From Xestospongia muta (Eukaryota; Porifera; Demospongiae; Haplosclerida; Petrosiidae), in NCBI GenBank assembly GCA_963693285.1, contig OY848919.1, positions 12,581,461 to 12,645,460 on the forward strand: 64,000 bases of DNA, read 5' to 3'. The position numbers were made by a program, and so were the translations under genes. The notes below the pieces were generated by a model. That model did no database searches, was not told the origin of the DNA, and was given only the letters and a program-made list of their open reading frames with translations. Below, piece after piece: positions 12,213 through 40,446 of this stretch. Every line of letters starts with the position of its first letter. Positions within the stretch are counted from its first letter, which is position 1.

Positions 12213-12599
12213 CTATTAGACAGTATCAAATATCAGTCACATAGCAGGCAGTCATTGTGATTGGAATCACAGCTCATCAACCAGAGAGAGTGAATTCTTT
12301 ACTCCAAGAAACTCCAGAAATAAGGAAATCAGATCAAACTAAAGTAGTTGGAGAAGATAGCAGAAAGAACAAACTTCCTTTAAATTGGCTAGCACTTCTC
12401 AATAGTAGGCTAATATCACAGAACAGAGATAATGTAATTGATGAACAATATCCTTTAATAGTAAGACTCACACAACAGGATCACATAAGAAAGAGAATTG
12501 GTTAACATCCTTTTAATGGTAGACAATGGATATGAACATAGAGTCACAAAGAGAATTGATCCGTTTAAAAGGTAGACTCACACAACAATAATACAGGTT

Positions 12600-15500
12600 C
12601 TAGAACATCTACATCTAACCAGATTGACAACAACAACACCTCACAGATTAAAGAACAGTAGTAGATTGAAGAAATTGATTTCTGACAAAGGGTTAGACAT
12701 CTGTTCACGATATCTCTTCAATGGTTATAGAGCAGAGGGTCCTTCCTTTACTTTCAATCTTTATGGTAGATTATCACAATGGTAGACTTCTCAATCTCAT
12801 ACAGTAGTTATGGTAGACTTGCACAATGGTTGTCTTGTCTAGTATTAATGGTAGACTACTCACATACACAATGGTGTTAAATAGGTAATAAAACTGGTAC
12901 AACATCTAGCTCCATTGACAATTCTCTGACCTTCAATTTACATCAATATCCAGTGTACAGAATCAGCAACCATCCAAATTCAACCAGTCTAGGTTAGCTA
13001 TATATCCTCCACCTAAAACACACCTATTAAAGAGAAACATTGATTATCTCAACGTACCAACTAACTAAACCCACTAGTCCATCCATTACTACATTAGCAC
13101 TTACATGTACTTGTGTGATTGTTATAGAATCTGTGTAACAGCAGATCAGTAGTATAGTCCTTGCCAAGACACTTCACAAGAAATGAACGTATCACAGATG
13201 GCTCTTGACCGCAGATGACTATGTCAAACTTCTAGCAATGCATCTATCCACACAGTAGACTCTATTTAAATAATCTCAACGTACCACTAGCTAAACTCAC
13301 TAGTCCATCCATTACTACATTAGCACTTACCATGTACTTGTGTGATTGTTATAGAATCTGTAACAGCAAATCATCAGTAGCACAGTCCTTGTCAAGACAC
13401 ATCACAACAAATCAGATTTCTTGAACACATCACAGATGGCTCTTGACAGCAGATGACACGTACTATGTCAAACTTCTAGCAATGCATCTATCCACACAGT
13501 AGACAATAGTCACATGCTATAGAAAAATGATTTTAACATAGCATTGTAATAATTTGTAAACTTACAAGACAAAATTGTAGACTGATATTTGACAGGTTAG
13601 AGACAGAACATTGAATGATATTGTGAACAGTACATCTAACAACATTGAGAAAAATCAATTTCTTTCAATCTTTTATGGTAGACTCCCACAACAATGGTAG
13701 ACAATAATGGTAGATTTTCCACAGTAATGGTAGACAACAATGGTAGATTATCACTGAAGACTCTACCTACTCTATACCTATACTAGTATAAATAAAACCT
13801 TATACTACATTACAGAAAAAATACCTTTACAGAACAAAAAATTAAAAAAGACCTATACTATAGACCTACACTACACTAGTTTACAAATTATCTGGTCTAC
13901 ATTAGCTATACACCTAAACACTTACCTATAATACCTATATTGATCAGTAGTCTATATCCTCTACTACTAGTTTGCTCTAATCCCCCCATACTAGTTTACA
14001 ATTAAATGTTCAATCTAGTCTACATTAGCTGTAGTCTCCACCTAACTAAGTACCAGCAGTCCTATGGTCCATAGTGACACCTCACAAACGGCTCTCACAG
14101 CAGACAATCCTTGACAGACTTCCGCAACAGTAGTAGATTGAAGAAATTGATTTCTGACAAAGGGTTAGACATCTGTTCACAATATCTCTTCAATAGTTAT
14201 AGAGCAGAGGGTCCTTCCTTTTCTCTTTCAATCTTTATGGTAGATTATCACAATGGTAGACTTCTCAATCTCATACAGTAGTTATGGTAGACTTCCACAA
14301 TGGTTGTCTTGTCTAGTATTAATTGTAGACACAATGGTAGACTTCTCAATCTCATACAGTAGTTATGGTAGACTTGCACAATGGTTGTCTTGTCTAGTAT
14401 TAATGGTAGACACAATGATAGACTTCTCAATCTCATACAGTAGTTATGGTAGACTTGCACAATGGTTGTCTTGTCTAGTATTAATGGTAGACTACTCACA
14501 TACACAATGGTGTCAAATAGGTAATAAAACTGGTACAACATCTAGCTCCATTGACAGTCCTCTGACCTTCAATTTACATCAATATCCAGTGTACAGAATC
14601 AGCAACCATCCAAATTCAACCAGTCTAGGTTAGCTATATATCGTCCACCTAAAACACACCTATTAAAGAGAAACATTGATTATAAATAATCTCAATGTAC
14701 CAACTAACTAAACTCACTAGTCCATCCATTACTACATTAGCACTTACCATGTACTTGTGTGATTGTTATAGAATCTGTAACAGCAGATCGTCAGTAGTAT
14801 AGTCCTTGTCAAGACACTTCACAAGAAATCAGATTTCTTGAACACATCACAGATGGCTCTTGACAGCAGATGACACGTACTATGTCAAACTTCTAGCAAT
14901 GCATCTATCCACACAGTAGACAATAGTCACATGCTATAGAAAAATAAAGAAATGATTTTAACATAGCATTGTAATAATTTGTAAACTTACTGTTTACAAG
15001 ACAAAATTGTAGACTGATTAGAGACAGAACATTGAATGATATTGTGAACAGTACATCTAACAACATTGAGAAAAATCAATTTCTTTCAATCTTTTATGGT
15101 AGACTTCCACAACAATGGTAGACAATAATGGTAGACTTCCACAACAATGGTAGACAACGATGGTAGATTGTTGCTGAAGACTCTACCTACTCTATACCTA
15201 TACTAGTATAAATAAAACGTTATGCTACATTAAAGAAAATACCTTTACAGAACAAAAAATTAAAACCTATACTATAGACTTACACTATACTAGTTTACAA
15301 ATTATCTGGTCTACATTAGCTATACACCTAAACACTTACCTATAATACCTATATTGATCAGTAGTCTATATCCTCTACTACTAGTTTGCTCTAATCCCCC
15401 CATACTAGTTTACAATTAAATGTTCAATCTAGTCTACATTAGCTGTAGTCTCCACCTAACGTAAGTACCAGCAGTCCTTTGGTCCATAGTGACACCTCAC

Positions 15501-18300
15501 AAACGGCTCTCACAGCAGACAATCCTTGACAGACTTCCGAAACAGTAGTAGATTGAAGAAATTGATTTCTGACAAAGGGTTAGACATCTGTTCACAATAT
15601 CTTTTCAATGGTTATAGAGCAGAGGGTCCTTCCTTTTCTTTCAATCTTTATGGTAGATTATCACAATGGTAGACTTCTCAATGTCATACAGTAGTTACAA
15701 TAGACTTGCACAATGGTTGTCTTGTCTATAGTATTAATGGTAGACTACTCAAATAGGTATAAAACTGGTACAACATCTAGCTCCATTGACAGTCCTCTGA
15801 CCTTTAATTTACATCAATATCCAGTGTACAGAATCAGCAACCATCCAAATTCAACCAGTGTAGGTTAGTTATATAACCTCCACCTAAAACACCCCTATTA
15901 AAGAGAAACATTGATTATAAATAATCTCAATGTACCAACTAACTAAACTCACTAGTCCATCCATTATTACATTAGCACTTACCATGTACTTGTGTGTGTT
16001 ATATAGAATCTGTAACAGCAGATCATCAGTAGCATAGTCCTTGCCAAGACACTTCACAAGAAATCAGATTTCTTGAACACATCACAGATGGCTCTTGACA
16101 GCAGATGGCATGTACTATGTCAAACTTCTAATGCATCTATCCACACAGTAGAAAATAGTCACATGCTATAGAAAAATAGAAAATGATTTTAACATAGTGT
16201 TGTAATGATTTGTAAACTTACAAGACAAAATTGTAGACTGATATTTGACAGGTTAGAGACAGAACATTGAATGATATTGTGAACAGTACATCTAACAACA
16301 TTGAGAAAAATCAATTTCTTTCAATCTTTTATGGTAGAGTTCCACAACAATGGTAGACAATAATGGTAGATTTTCCACAGTAATGGTAGACAACGATGGT
16401 AGATTATCACTGAAGACTCTACCTACTCTATACCTATACTAGTGTAAATAAAACCTTATACTACATTACAGAAAAAAACCTTTACAGAACAAAAAATTAA
16501 AAAAAGACCTATACTATAGACCTACACTACACTAGTTTACAAATTATCTGGTCTACATTAGCTATACACCTAAACACTTACCTTATACCTATATTGATCA
16601 GTAGCCTATATCCTCTACTACTAGTTTACTCTAATCCCCCCATACTAGTTTACAATTAAGATGTTCATCTAGTCTACATTAGCTGTAGTCTCCACCTAAC
16701 TAAGTACCAGCAGTCCTATGGTCCATAGTGACACCTCACAAACGGCTCTCACAGCAGACAATCCTTGACAGACTTCCGCAACAGTAGTAGATTGAAGAAA
16801 TTGATTTCTGACAAAGGGTTAGACATCTGTTCACAATATCTCTTCAATGGTTATAGAGCAGTAGGTCCTTCCTTCACTTTCAATCTTTATGGTAGATTAT
16901 CACAATGGTAGACTTCTCAATCTCATACAGTAGTTATGGTAGACTTGCACAATGGTTGTCTTATCTAGTATTAATGGTAGACTACTCACATACACAATGG
17001 TGTCAAATAGGTAATAAAACTGGTACAACATCTAGCTCCATTGACAATCCTCTGACCTTCAATTTACATCAATATCCAGTGTACAGAATCAGCAACCATC
17101 CAAATTCAACCAGTCTAGGTTAGCTATATAACCTCCACCTTAAACACACCTATTAAAGAAAACATTGATTATAAATAATCTCAACATACCAACTAACTAA
17201 ACTCACTAGTCCATCCATTACTACATTAGCACTTACCATGTACTTGTGTGATTGTTATAGAATCTGTAACAGCAGATCATCAGTAGCAGAGTCCTTGCCA
17301 AGACACTTCACAACAAATCAGATTTCTTGAACACATCACAGATGGTTCTTGACAGCAGATGACATGTACTATGTCAAACTTCTAGCAATGCATCTATCCA
17401 CACAGAGACACTTCACAACAAATCAGATTTCTTGAACACATCACAGATGGTTCTTGACAGCAGATGACATGTACTATGTCAAACTTCTAGCAATGCATCT
17501 ATCCACACAGTAGACAATAGTCACATGCTATAGAAAAATAAAGAAATTATTTTAACATAGCATTGTAATAATTTGTAAACTTACTGTTTACAAGACAAAA
17601 TTGTAGACTGATATTTGACAGGTTAGAGACAGAACATGATATTGTGAACAGTACATCTAACAACATTGAGAAAAATCAATTTCTTTCTATCTTTTATGGT
17701 AGAGTTCCACAACAATGGTAGACATAATGGTAGATTTTCCACAGTAATGGTAGACAACGATGGTAGATTATCACTGAAGACTCTACCTACTCTATACCTA
17801 TACTAGTATAAATAAAATCTTAATACTACATTACAGAAAAATACCTTTACAGAACAAAAACTTAAAAAAAACCTATACTATAGACCTACACTACACTAGT
17901 TTACAAATTATCTGGTCTACATTAGCTATACACCTTATAATACCTATATTGATCAGTAGCCTATATCCTCTACTACTAGTTTACTCTAATCCCCCCATAC
18001 TAGTTTACAATTAATATGTTCAATCTAGTCTACATTAGCTGTAGTCTCCACCTAACTAAGTACCAGCAGTCCTTTGGTCCATAGTGACACCTCACAAACA
18101 GCTCTCAGAGCAGACAATCCTTGACAGACTTCTGAAACAGTAGTAGATAGAAGAAATTGATTTCTGACAAAGGGTTAGACATCTGTTCACAATATCTCTT
18201 CAATGGTTATAGAGCAGAGGGTCCTTCCTTTTATTTCAATTTTTATGTAGATAATGATAGACTTCTCAATCTCATACAGTGGAAGACTAGGAGGCATAAT
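12600..18300. repeat. Tandem satellite, unit about 1.2-1.5 kb, four to five copies
   Basis: A long unit recurs head to tail. The anchor GAAGAAATTGATTTCTGACA recurs near 12.67, 14.14, 15.56, 16.80 and 18.15 kb, giving spacings of about 1,470, 1,417, 1,239 and 1,356 bp. Each unit carries the same ordered blocks: a region dense in the short motif ATGGTAGAC, a block with CCATCCATTACTACATTAGC, a block ending near GCAATGCATCTATCCACACA, and AT-rich single blocks. Some blocks are doubled inside units (about 13.08/13.31 kb, and about 17.30-17.50 kb), so the array is still rearranging. No long frame is conserved between copies; the short ORFs (for example 14253-14633 and 16905-17123) follow the repeat. 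No transposase or polymerase motifs seen. Confidence 0.85.
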
Positions 18301-18769
18301 TAATACAATATAATAAATCCTCCACCAATATTTCGATAGTAGACTTCTCCATTACAGATCAATACCAGATCAATACTACTAGATCAGCAGCATTCTTTTC
18401 TCCCCTTAAGTAAAATCTGGCATGTTGGTATAGCAGCTTCAGACTACTCCCGACCTGTAGCAGTATAATATCTTGAGGTTTACAGCAGTATCCACTAAAA
18501 TAGTAGATCATCAGTAACAGTAGACATAATGGTTATATACCTGTGGTAGTGTTAACAGAAAAAGTCTAGCACCAGTTATAAGTTGCAGCAATCAAGTCCC
18601 CTTCCCAGGACTAATCAGACACAGAAGGTAGCCACTTCGGTTTCCAGCAAATATCCTTCCTATTAAGTAAATCAGTGCAGGAGACAGACAGCTACATGTT
18701 ACTCTCTAAAGACTTTTCTCGCAGAAATAGTTGGCCAGAGCAGGCTGCAGAGAGGCAGTCCAGTGAGAG
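18301..18769. other. Single-copy spacer between two arrays
   Basis: Unique sequence between the kilobase satellite and the 83-bp minisatellite. No gene or RNA feature is recognised. Confidence 0.6.
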
Positions 18770-19560
18770 AGAGAGAGAGAGGCCCCAAGTTCTTTCCAAT
18801 CTGAGGAGAGTAGAATGGAACAGAACCGAACGGATTTGGCCAGTCCAGAGAGTGATAGAGAGAGGCCCCAAGTCCTTTACAAGCAGAGGAGAGTAGAATG
18901 GAACAGAACCGAACGGATTTGGCCAGTCCAGAGAGTGATAGAGAGAGGCCCCAAGTCCTTTACAAGCAGAGGAGAGTAGAATGGAACAGAACCGAACGGA
19001 TTTGGCCAGTCCAGAGAGTGAGAGAGAGAGGCCCCAAGTCCTTTACAAGCAGAGGAGAGTAGAATGGAACAGAACCGAACGGATTTGGCCAGTCCAGAGA
19101 GTGAGAGAGAGAGGCCCCAAGTCCTTTACAAGCAGAGGAAAGTAGAATGGAACAGAACCGAACGGATTTGGCCAGTCCAGAGAGTGAGAGAGAGAGAGAG
19201 GCCCCAAGTCCTTTACAAGCAGAGGAGAGTAGAATGGAACAGAACCGAACGGATTTGGCCAGTCCAGAGAGTGTGATACAGAGAGGCCTTTACAAGCAGA
19301 GGAGAATGGAATGGAACAGAACCGAACGGATTTGTCCAGTCCAGAGAGCGAGAGGGCCCAAGTCCTTTACAAGCAGAGGAGAGTAGAATCCAGAGAGTGA
19401 GAGGGCCCCAAGTCCTTTCCAAGCAGAGGAGAGTAGACTGGAACAGAACTGAAAGGATTTGGCCAGTCCAGAGAGAGAGAGAGAAAGAGAGTGTCCAAGT
19501 CTTGTCCAAGTCTTTTCCAAGGAGAGAATAGAGAGAGTAGACTGGAACAGACTGAAAAGA
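18770..19560. repeat. 83-bp minisatellite, nine or so copies
   Basis: A unit of 82-86 bp with a variable (GA)n head, then GGCCCCAAGTCCTTTACAAG and GAACCGAACGGATTTGGCCA, repeats across the segment. Start points of a fixed landmark lie near 18810, 18892, 18976, 19059, 19142 and 19228. Copies at the right end are shortened and diverged. It is more GC-rich than its surroundings. The ORFs crossing it on both strands are repeat artefacts. Confidence 0.9.
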
Positions 19561-20664
19561 CAGTGTACTTTGCACTCAGGTTTATATGTTCACAGAGCGT
19601 GTGCTTATTGTGTGGTGTGATAAGACAGACAATGTGACTTCATAAAAGACAATGTGACTCCATGAAAGACAATGTGACTGCTTGAGAGAATAATAAGCAC
19701 AGCATGCGGGTTGAATAACAAACATAGAATGCATAGCCAATCAAATTTCTTCTGCACAAATTTGGCGCTTTTGTGAGAATGACTTAATATTAGGTGTGGC
19801 AGTAACAATTTATTAAAGATGTTGTTTGAAACTGCATGTTTTATTGTCATCATATAATTTGATATTCATCAGTCACTGTTAATGAAAGAGACAGAGCACA
19901 CAGCAGTAATTAGTGCTGTAACCAGCTGACATTTTCTGATTGATCCTTCTTGATTTTTACAATATAAGGACAATTATCACAGTACCAACACAGTGTTGTA
20001 TCAGTTGGTAAAGATTCTAAACCTAATGGCATTAATCCCACCTTACGCCAGCCTAGTTCTATTCTATTGTAATATTTCATTACCATTTAGTAAGTTGTAA
20101 ATTTTTTACTTAAGTGATAATTTTTTTACCTAGAATTGATAATATAATACATTATTAAGAATACATGTATATATAAAATATATTAATGGTCAGAGAATTG
20201 GTGGATGGATGGATAGATGAATGAATGTATAAATGAACAATGTAATATGACAATGATTCTGTTAGTTGAAGTAAGTTGAGACCTTTTGTCAATTTGAAAA
20301 AAAATATAAAAGAAAAGGAAATAAATAGAGCATTTTTGGTGCCATGGCATATTTTTATTTTTTAATCTTTTTTCTTCTTTCACTTTTTTCTTTTTTTAAC
20401 CATGTCTTTTCCCTTAATTTTTTTTAACCATGGCCTTAATTTTTTTTTCAAGTTTACTGATAACCATTGTAATGGTTAAACTTAAATAAAGTACTAATAA
20501 TATTCAAAAAAATCAAAGGTTAACAAGATAATAGCAATGATTAAATAATTCTACATCGTCATAGCAACAGATGTTGCCATGGTAACATAATGTACATGTA
20601 CATAGTGTATTAAGTTATCAGTTAATAGTAATGATGACATTATAGGTCATCATAGTAGGTGTGG
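19561..20664. other. AT-rich spacer and 3' flank of the RBM26/27 gene
   Basis: No gene seen. Near 19620-19675 three short copies of GACAATGTGACT occur. The right part, rich in A/T runs, probably contains the 3' UTR of the minus-strand gene ending at 20665. Confidence 0.6.
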
Positions 20665-26808
<6,144 letters not shown>

Positions 26809-27409
26809 CTTGTCCAGGGCTGAGAAATCAATTTTTAAATGACACCCACCACCTCAGTAAGTTTACTAGTTAAATAAACTGACTGTCAAGTGAAGAGGCC
26901 TCAGGAAAATAAAATGTTGAAAGAGTTTTACACAATCTTTCCTCACTGCTTTAAAGCATGCTCAACTTAAATGGGCGTGTTTTTTAAAAACCACGCCTTT
27001 CATTTATTTGACCACACCTACTTGACGGGGTGGGGTGATCTGCTTTTTGCATTGGGAGAAAATGGCGTCGTAAGCAGACCTACTTCCTATCCGTAACGCT
27101 GCTAGCATTGTTGTAATAATTTGTAATTGACTGTCACGCTTTGAAGATCATTCTCTCACTTGCGCCTTCTGTCAGTTCTTTTTAAAACAAGGTATTTTAA
27201 GATATTGTATTGTTTTGGCTTATGCATCCATTGAAAGTTCTATTCATCCATTATAGCTCATTGAAGTTGTTAATTGTTCGTAATTTTTTTATTTATCTAT
27301 TTATTTAGCTATCATACATCCATTCACTAAACTATACATCCATTAACTTTACTATTTATCCATTTCCTACCCATACATCCATGCATTATCGTATCTATCC
27401 ATTTTCCAG
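26809..27409. promoter_or_regulatory. Shared upstream region of RBM26/27 and AP1G1
   Basis: The two genes diverge from here. Around 26950-27190 the sequence is richer in GC and CpG than its surroundings and includes ATGGCGTCGTAAGCAG, which is not an extended frame. A 5' leader exon of AP1G1 probably ends at a GTATTT donor near 27190, and the leader intron contains TCCATT-rich sequence up to the acceptor at 27408-27409. The TSS positions are inferred. Confidence 0.5.
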
Positions 27410-33122
<5,713 letters not shown>

Positions 33123-33504
33123 ACCAGTTTTAACCTGTTTTGCAGACACAATAGTTTTTTTTTCTTGTTTAACATGTCCATATTGTGATAATACATGTAC
33201 CACTACATGTTGACAATAGCTTATGTGACCATTTTCTAATAATGCATAATTATAATTTAAAACATGTAGCTTTATTTAATACATTGTTTATAGACATGAT
33301 GTTTTTGCTATTAATAATTTCGCTGAATTAATAACTAATTCATTAATAATAATAAAAATAATTAATAATGTACACTTTTAATTAGGGGGTGTGGCTAGTT
33401 AGTAAGTCGTTAATTACGGCATTCCACGGGTGCCATTTTGAGGGCTATTGGGAGAAAGAAGGTCTCAACTCTTCAACAACTTTTCGCCTCAACTTTATCA
33501 CATC
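33123..33504. other. Short spacer between AP1G1 and the septin gene
   Basis: It contains the AP1G1 3' flank with AATAAA-like A/T runs (33345-33360) and, from about 33385, the more GC-rich leader of the septin gene (GGGGTGTGGCTAG and CCACGGGTGCCATTTTGAGG). The two genes run in the same direction. Confidence 0.6.
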
Positions 33505-37441
<3,937 letters not shown>

Positions 37442-40400
37442 TCAAATAGTGGGTGTGGTTTTATTTGACCACAGCCTACACTAATGAGGGTGTGAATGGT
37501 TATGTTAATTAGTCATTCAGTAATTATATTTATTTTTTGAATTTCCCCTTTAGTTTAAATTAGATGTTAGGATCACCCACTTTTTATTAATTAATGCTCT
37601 AATGAAAGGAACATACTCACTGCCTTTTGTTACTAGTTATTAAGTAGTAGTTATTAAAAGTTCAATCAATACTATCTTCAGTTTATTCAAAACAAAATTT
37701 TGAGTTGTCATTTTCAATTTTTTTTGCCTGATACATATTTTAGTGTACGTGTGATGTAAAGACTATAGTTATGATTCAATCCAATTATTTCATTTTTTAA
37801 AAATAATAAAAAATAAATGATAAATATATAATTAGATCTTCAGTATTTAATATACAATCGTTTTGTGCAAACAGTTGCAATAAATTAGTGATTATGTAAC
37901 GGGGCGACTACTAAATATAGTAACATTACTATGTTCTATTTATAGTAACAATAATGTACATGTATTACAAAAACAGTATACAATAGTGTATTATAAGTAC
38001 TAAACCTTTGATCTTAAACATTAAGCTAATCCTAAACAAGTAAACTCATGAACTTTTGAAGTACATTTCATTTATACTCCCTAACATTCTCCATCAAGGA
38101 AGATACCCAATAAAAATTGATAGCCTAAACTACACGACTCTTACGTCATTGTTTTTTTAAAAGCAATAATAATATTATTATTACAATAATGCTATTTTAG
38201 CCTTTACCGGGTACGCGTGGGTGATAAATAGAATGCTAATTTAACGTATTCGCGCTCGTTCTTGGAAGAGCCGCAATGCAGTTCTGAGAACATGCTCACA
38301 ATACGCAATACAATATATATCACAAATACACTGTAAATACAGCGTTTACCGAGAAACTGGCCATTATTCTAGTGCAAAGTCTGGTCAGCTTGCTGTCTTA
38401 TCAGCCATTCCGCGAAAAGACAAGATTTATTTTTAAAAAGGTAGGTTTAAACACACAATAATGTTTGATCATCTGAACTTCTAATTTGCTTATATAAAGA
38501 GTTTTTTTTACAATGTGACTTCTTAGAAATACAATTTTAGTTTAAAATACCTATCTTTCTAACGTAGATATATAACAGATGTGAATCATAGAATATACAG
38601 CAATCAGTAGTAGTATGGGAGTGGTAAAAAGAATGATAAACCCTTTCTAATTATCATTCTTTCTAGTTACAATATTAGAGCATTTATTTTATATATTTTC
38701 TGATGTATTGACTACTTTCCTGTGTTATTTAGTTTTAAAAGATTACCCTGGCTATTGTTGACAAATAACTAGCCAAATTTCCTTAAAACTACCTGTTCTT
38801 TCTGCCAAAAATATTAGTATAAACACTGAAAACATCTTCAAAAGAGCTGTAGTGTTATAAATAATTTTCCCAAATTCTAGCTGACTAGTAGTACAGGGCT
38901 AGAAATAGTAATTCTTCACATTCGATGCCTTTCAGTACAGTTATATATTATAGAGTATAGTGCTTTTTTTGATAGTTATATAACAAACTACAAGTTAGAG
39001 TTAGTATAGAAAATAGTATATATAGTTTATAAGTGTGTTAGTATCAAGGCCAGCATTATCAATGTAGAGTTTGAATATTACATATGAACATAGTACATTT
39101 ATACATGTCTCTTTTAGTTAAGTGTTTCCATTAGTAGATTTGCTAGTAAGTTGTCTATCTACAGACAATGTTGATTAACTTTATTGATAACATTATGAAT
39201 GGAGTCTTTCTTAGTAGATATAGCCTAAATACAAAATCAGGGCTGTTTAATCTGTAAGTGAGAAGACCCAGGATTATCCCCCATACTCCAAGTATAAACA
39301 ATCCATATATGGTCATACTATGAATATCAGTACTGCATTTATAGGATATCCTTTCCCAGAACATAAGTGCTGTGGTACATTCTTTTCATAGTAACTAAAT
39401 ATAATTCAAGGTTAATGTAGTATAGGTTTCAGAGCACTTATTTGTATATAACTTCTTAGAATTATATGAGTTGTTGTGTATTGCAAATAACTACAATTTA
39501 TAATAATAATATATAGAAATATAATATAGTGTATTTGAAGTCATTATAACTAATAATAAAACAATGGCTATATTGATATACCGGCTGGTCAACATGACCA
39601 GTTAATGATATGTCAGTGGAGTAAGAACTGGAGAGGCAAATCGCCCCCTTACCTCAATATTTATGCCAGATGTGGCACATATAATATCAACTTTCATGAT
39701 CAATTAATTTTCAATACAATCTGATAGCTCCAATCTTATCCTTCCTATTTCACTGTAATATGAACATGTGTGTTGCATAGTTGTCATAGAGTGCATAAAA
39801 ATTTGTTTGTCCCACAAATATTTGGCTTTTATGGCTTGATACATGAGAAATACAATAGAATACATGACTCTCCTTACAGTACTTAGAATAGTATAACACT
39901 ACATGGTTACTACCAGTAATCTAACCCAGATAACATTTGATAGTACATACTTTCAATATATTCTAGGTAACATCCCTATTTCAAATAGGCTTGTTTCACT
40001 TCAGATATATTATAGTGAGTTTACTCTATCATTATTGTTATTGCTATCAATATAATCTTTGTACTCTATCATTATTATTATTGCTATCAATATAATCTTT
40101 GTGACACTAATATAGCTTGTTGTTGAGGATTGTATGTTGGGAATATGAAATGATACGAGATATCTAAAACTTCTATAATAAAATAACTTTTAATATTTCA
40201 ATAAGATAATACAATGATAGAGAAGGAACTTTTAACTTTCAGTATTTTACAAACACATAGAGTAAGAAAGATATAAAAAGACAAGGACAATATCAAAGAA
40301 TAGAGAAATAATTTTACAAAAGTCTAAGTGAGAATAAGCGGTACATGTGAAGAAGTGGTGATCTAACATAACAGACCACTGCCTGTGATTTATAGAGCCT

Positions 40401-40446
40401 CTGTTTATTGACTCTTGAAACATTGTGAGACTGCTAGAGACAATTG
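37442..40446. other. Three-kilobase spacer between the septin gene and an unknown minus-strand gene
   Basis: No protein gene can be supported. A compact CpG-richer segment near 38.2-38.44 kb looks like a promoter with a first exon (separate entry). Near 40024-40103 a 40-bp unit (CTCTATCATTATTRTTATTG...) is duplicated once. A 7-bp hairpin (CTGGTCA/TGACCAG) lies near 39587-39603. The rest is AT-rich and unremarkable. Confidence 0.6.
38190..38441 (+). promoter_or_regulatory. Possible promoter and orphan first exon
   Basis: In an AT-rich surrounding, this stretch has clustered CpGs (GGGTACGCGTGGG, ATTCGCGCTCG, CATTCCGCG) and ends in AAAAAG followed by a strong donor GTAGGTTT at 38442. A CRE-like CTTACGTCA lies just upstream near 38140. 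No plus-strand protein gene begins within the next 12 kb that this exon would obviously serve, so it might start a non-coding RNA or a gene I fail to see. Low confidence. Confidence 0.25.

Larger units (their letters stand above)
11249..12599. other. AT-rich spacer downstream of the LRR gene
   Basis: No convincing gene. It holds the 3' flank of the LRR gene, a foldback element near 11.6-11.76 kb, and an (AAT)n run at 12142-12212. A short open frame at 12257-12505 runs into the border of the satellite that follows and looks non-coding. Confidence 0.7.

Noticed and set aside
12257..12505. 82-codon frame near the satellite border.
   Set aside because: No domain, no splice context, and its end overlaps the motif found in the satellite units (TAGACTCACACAAC).
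14253..14633. 126-codon frame and its relative at 16905-17123.
   Set aside because: Both are readings of the same satellite block; neighbouring copies of the block carry stops and frameshifts.
18675..19386. Open frames of 60-80 codons with Arg/Glu-rich repeats.
   Set aside because: They follow the 83-bp minisatellite, exist on both strands and break when the unit length changes.
39155..39364. Hydrophobic 69-codon frame on the minus strand.
   Set aside because: No homologue recognised, no splice or promoter support, and AT-rich DNA easily gives hydrophobic frames.
39587..39603. Hairpin CTGGTCA-TGACCAG as a terminator or RNA element.
   Set aside because: Too short to be significant in 64 kb and without a neighbouring gene end.
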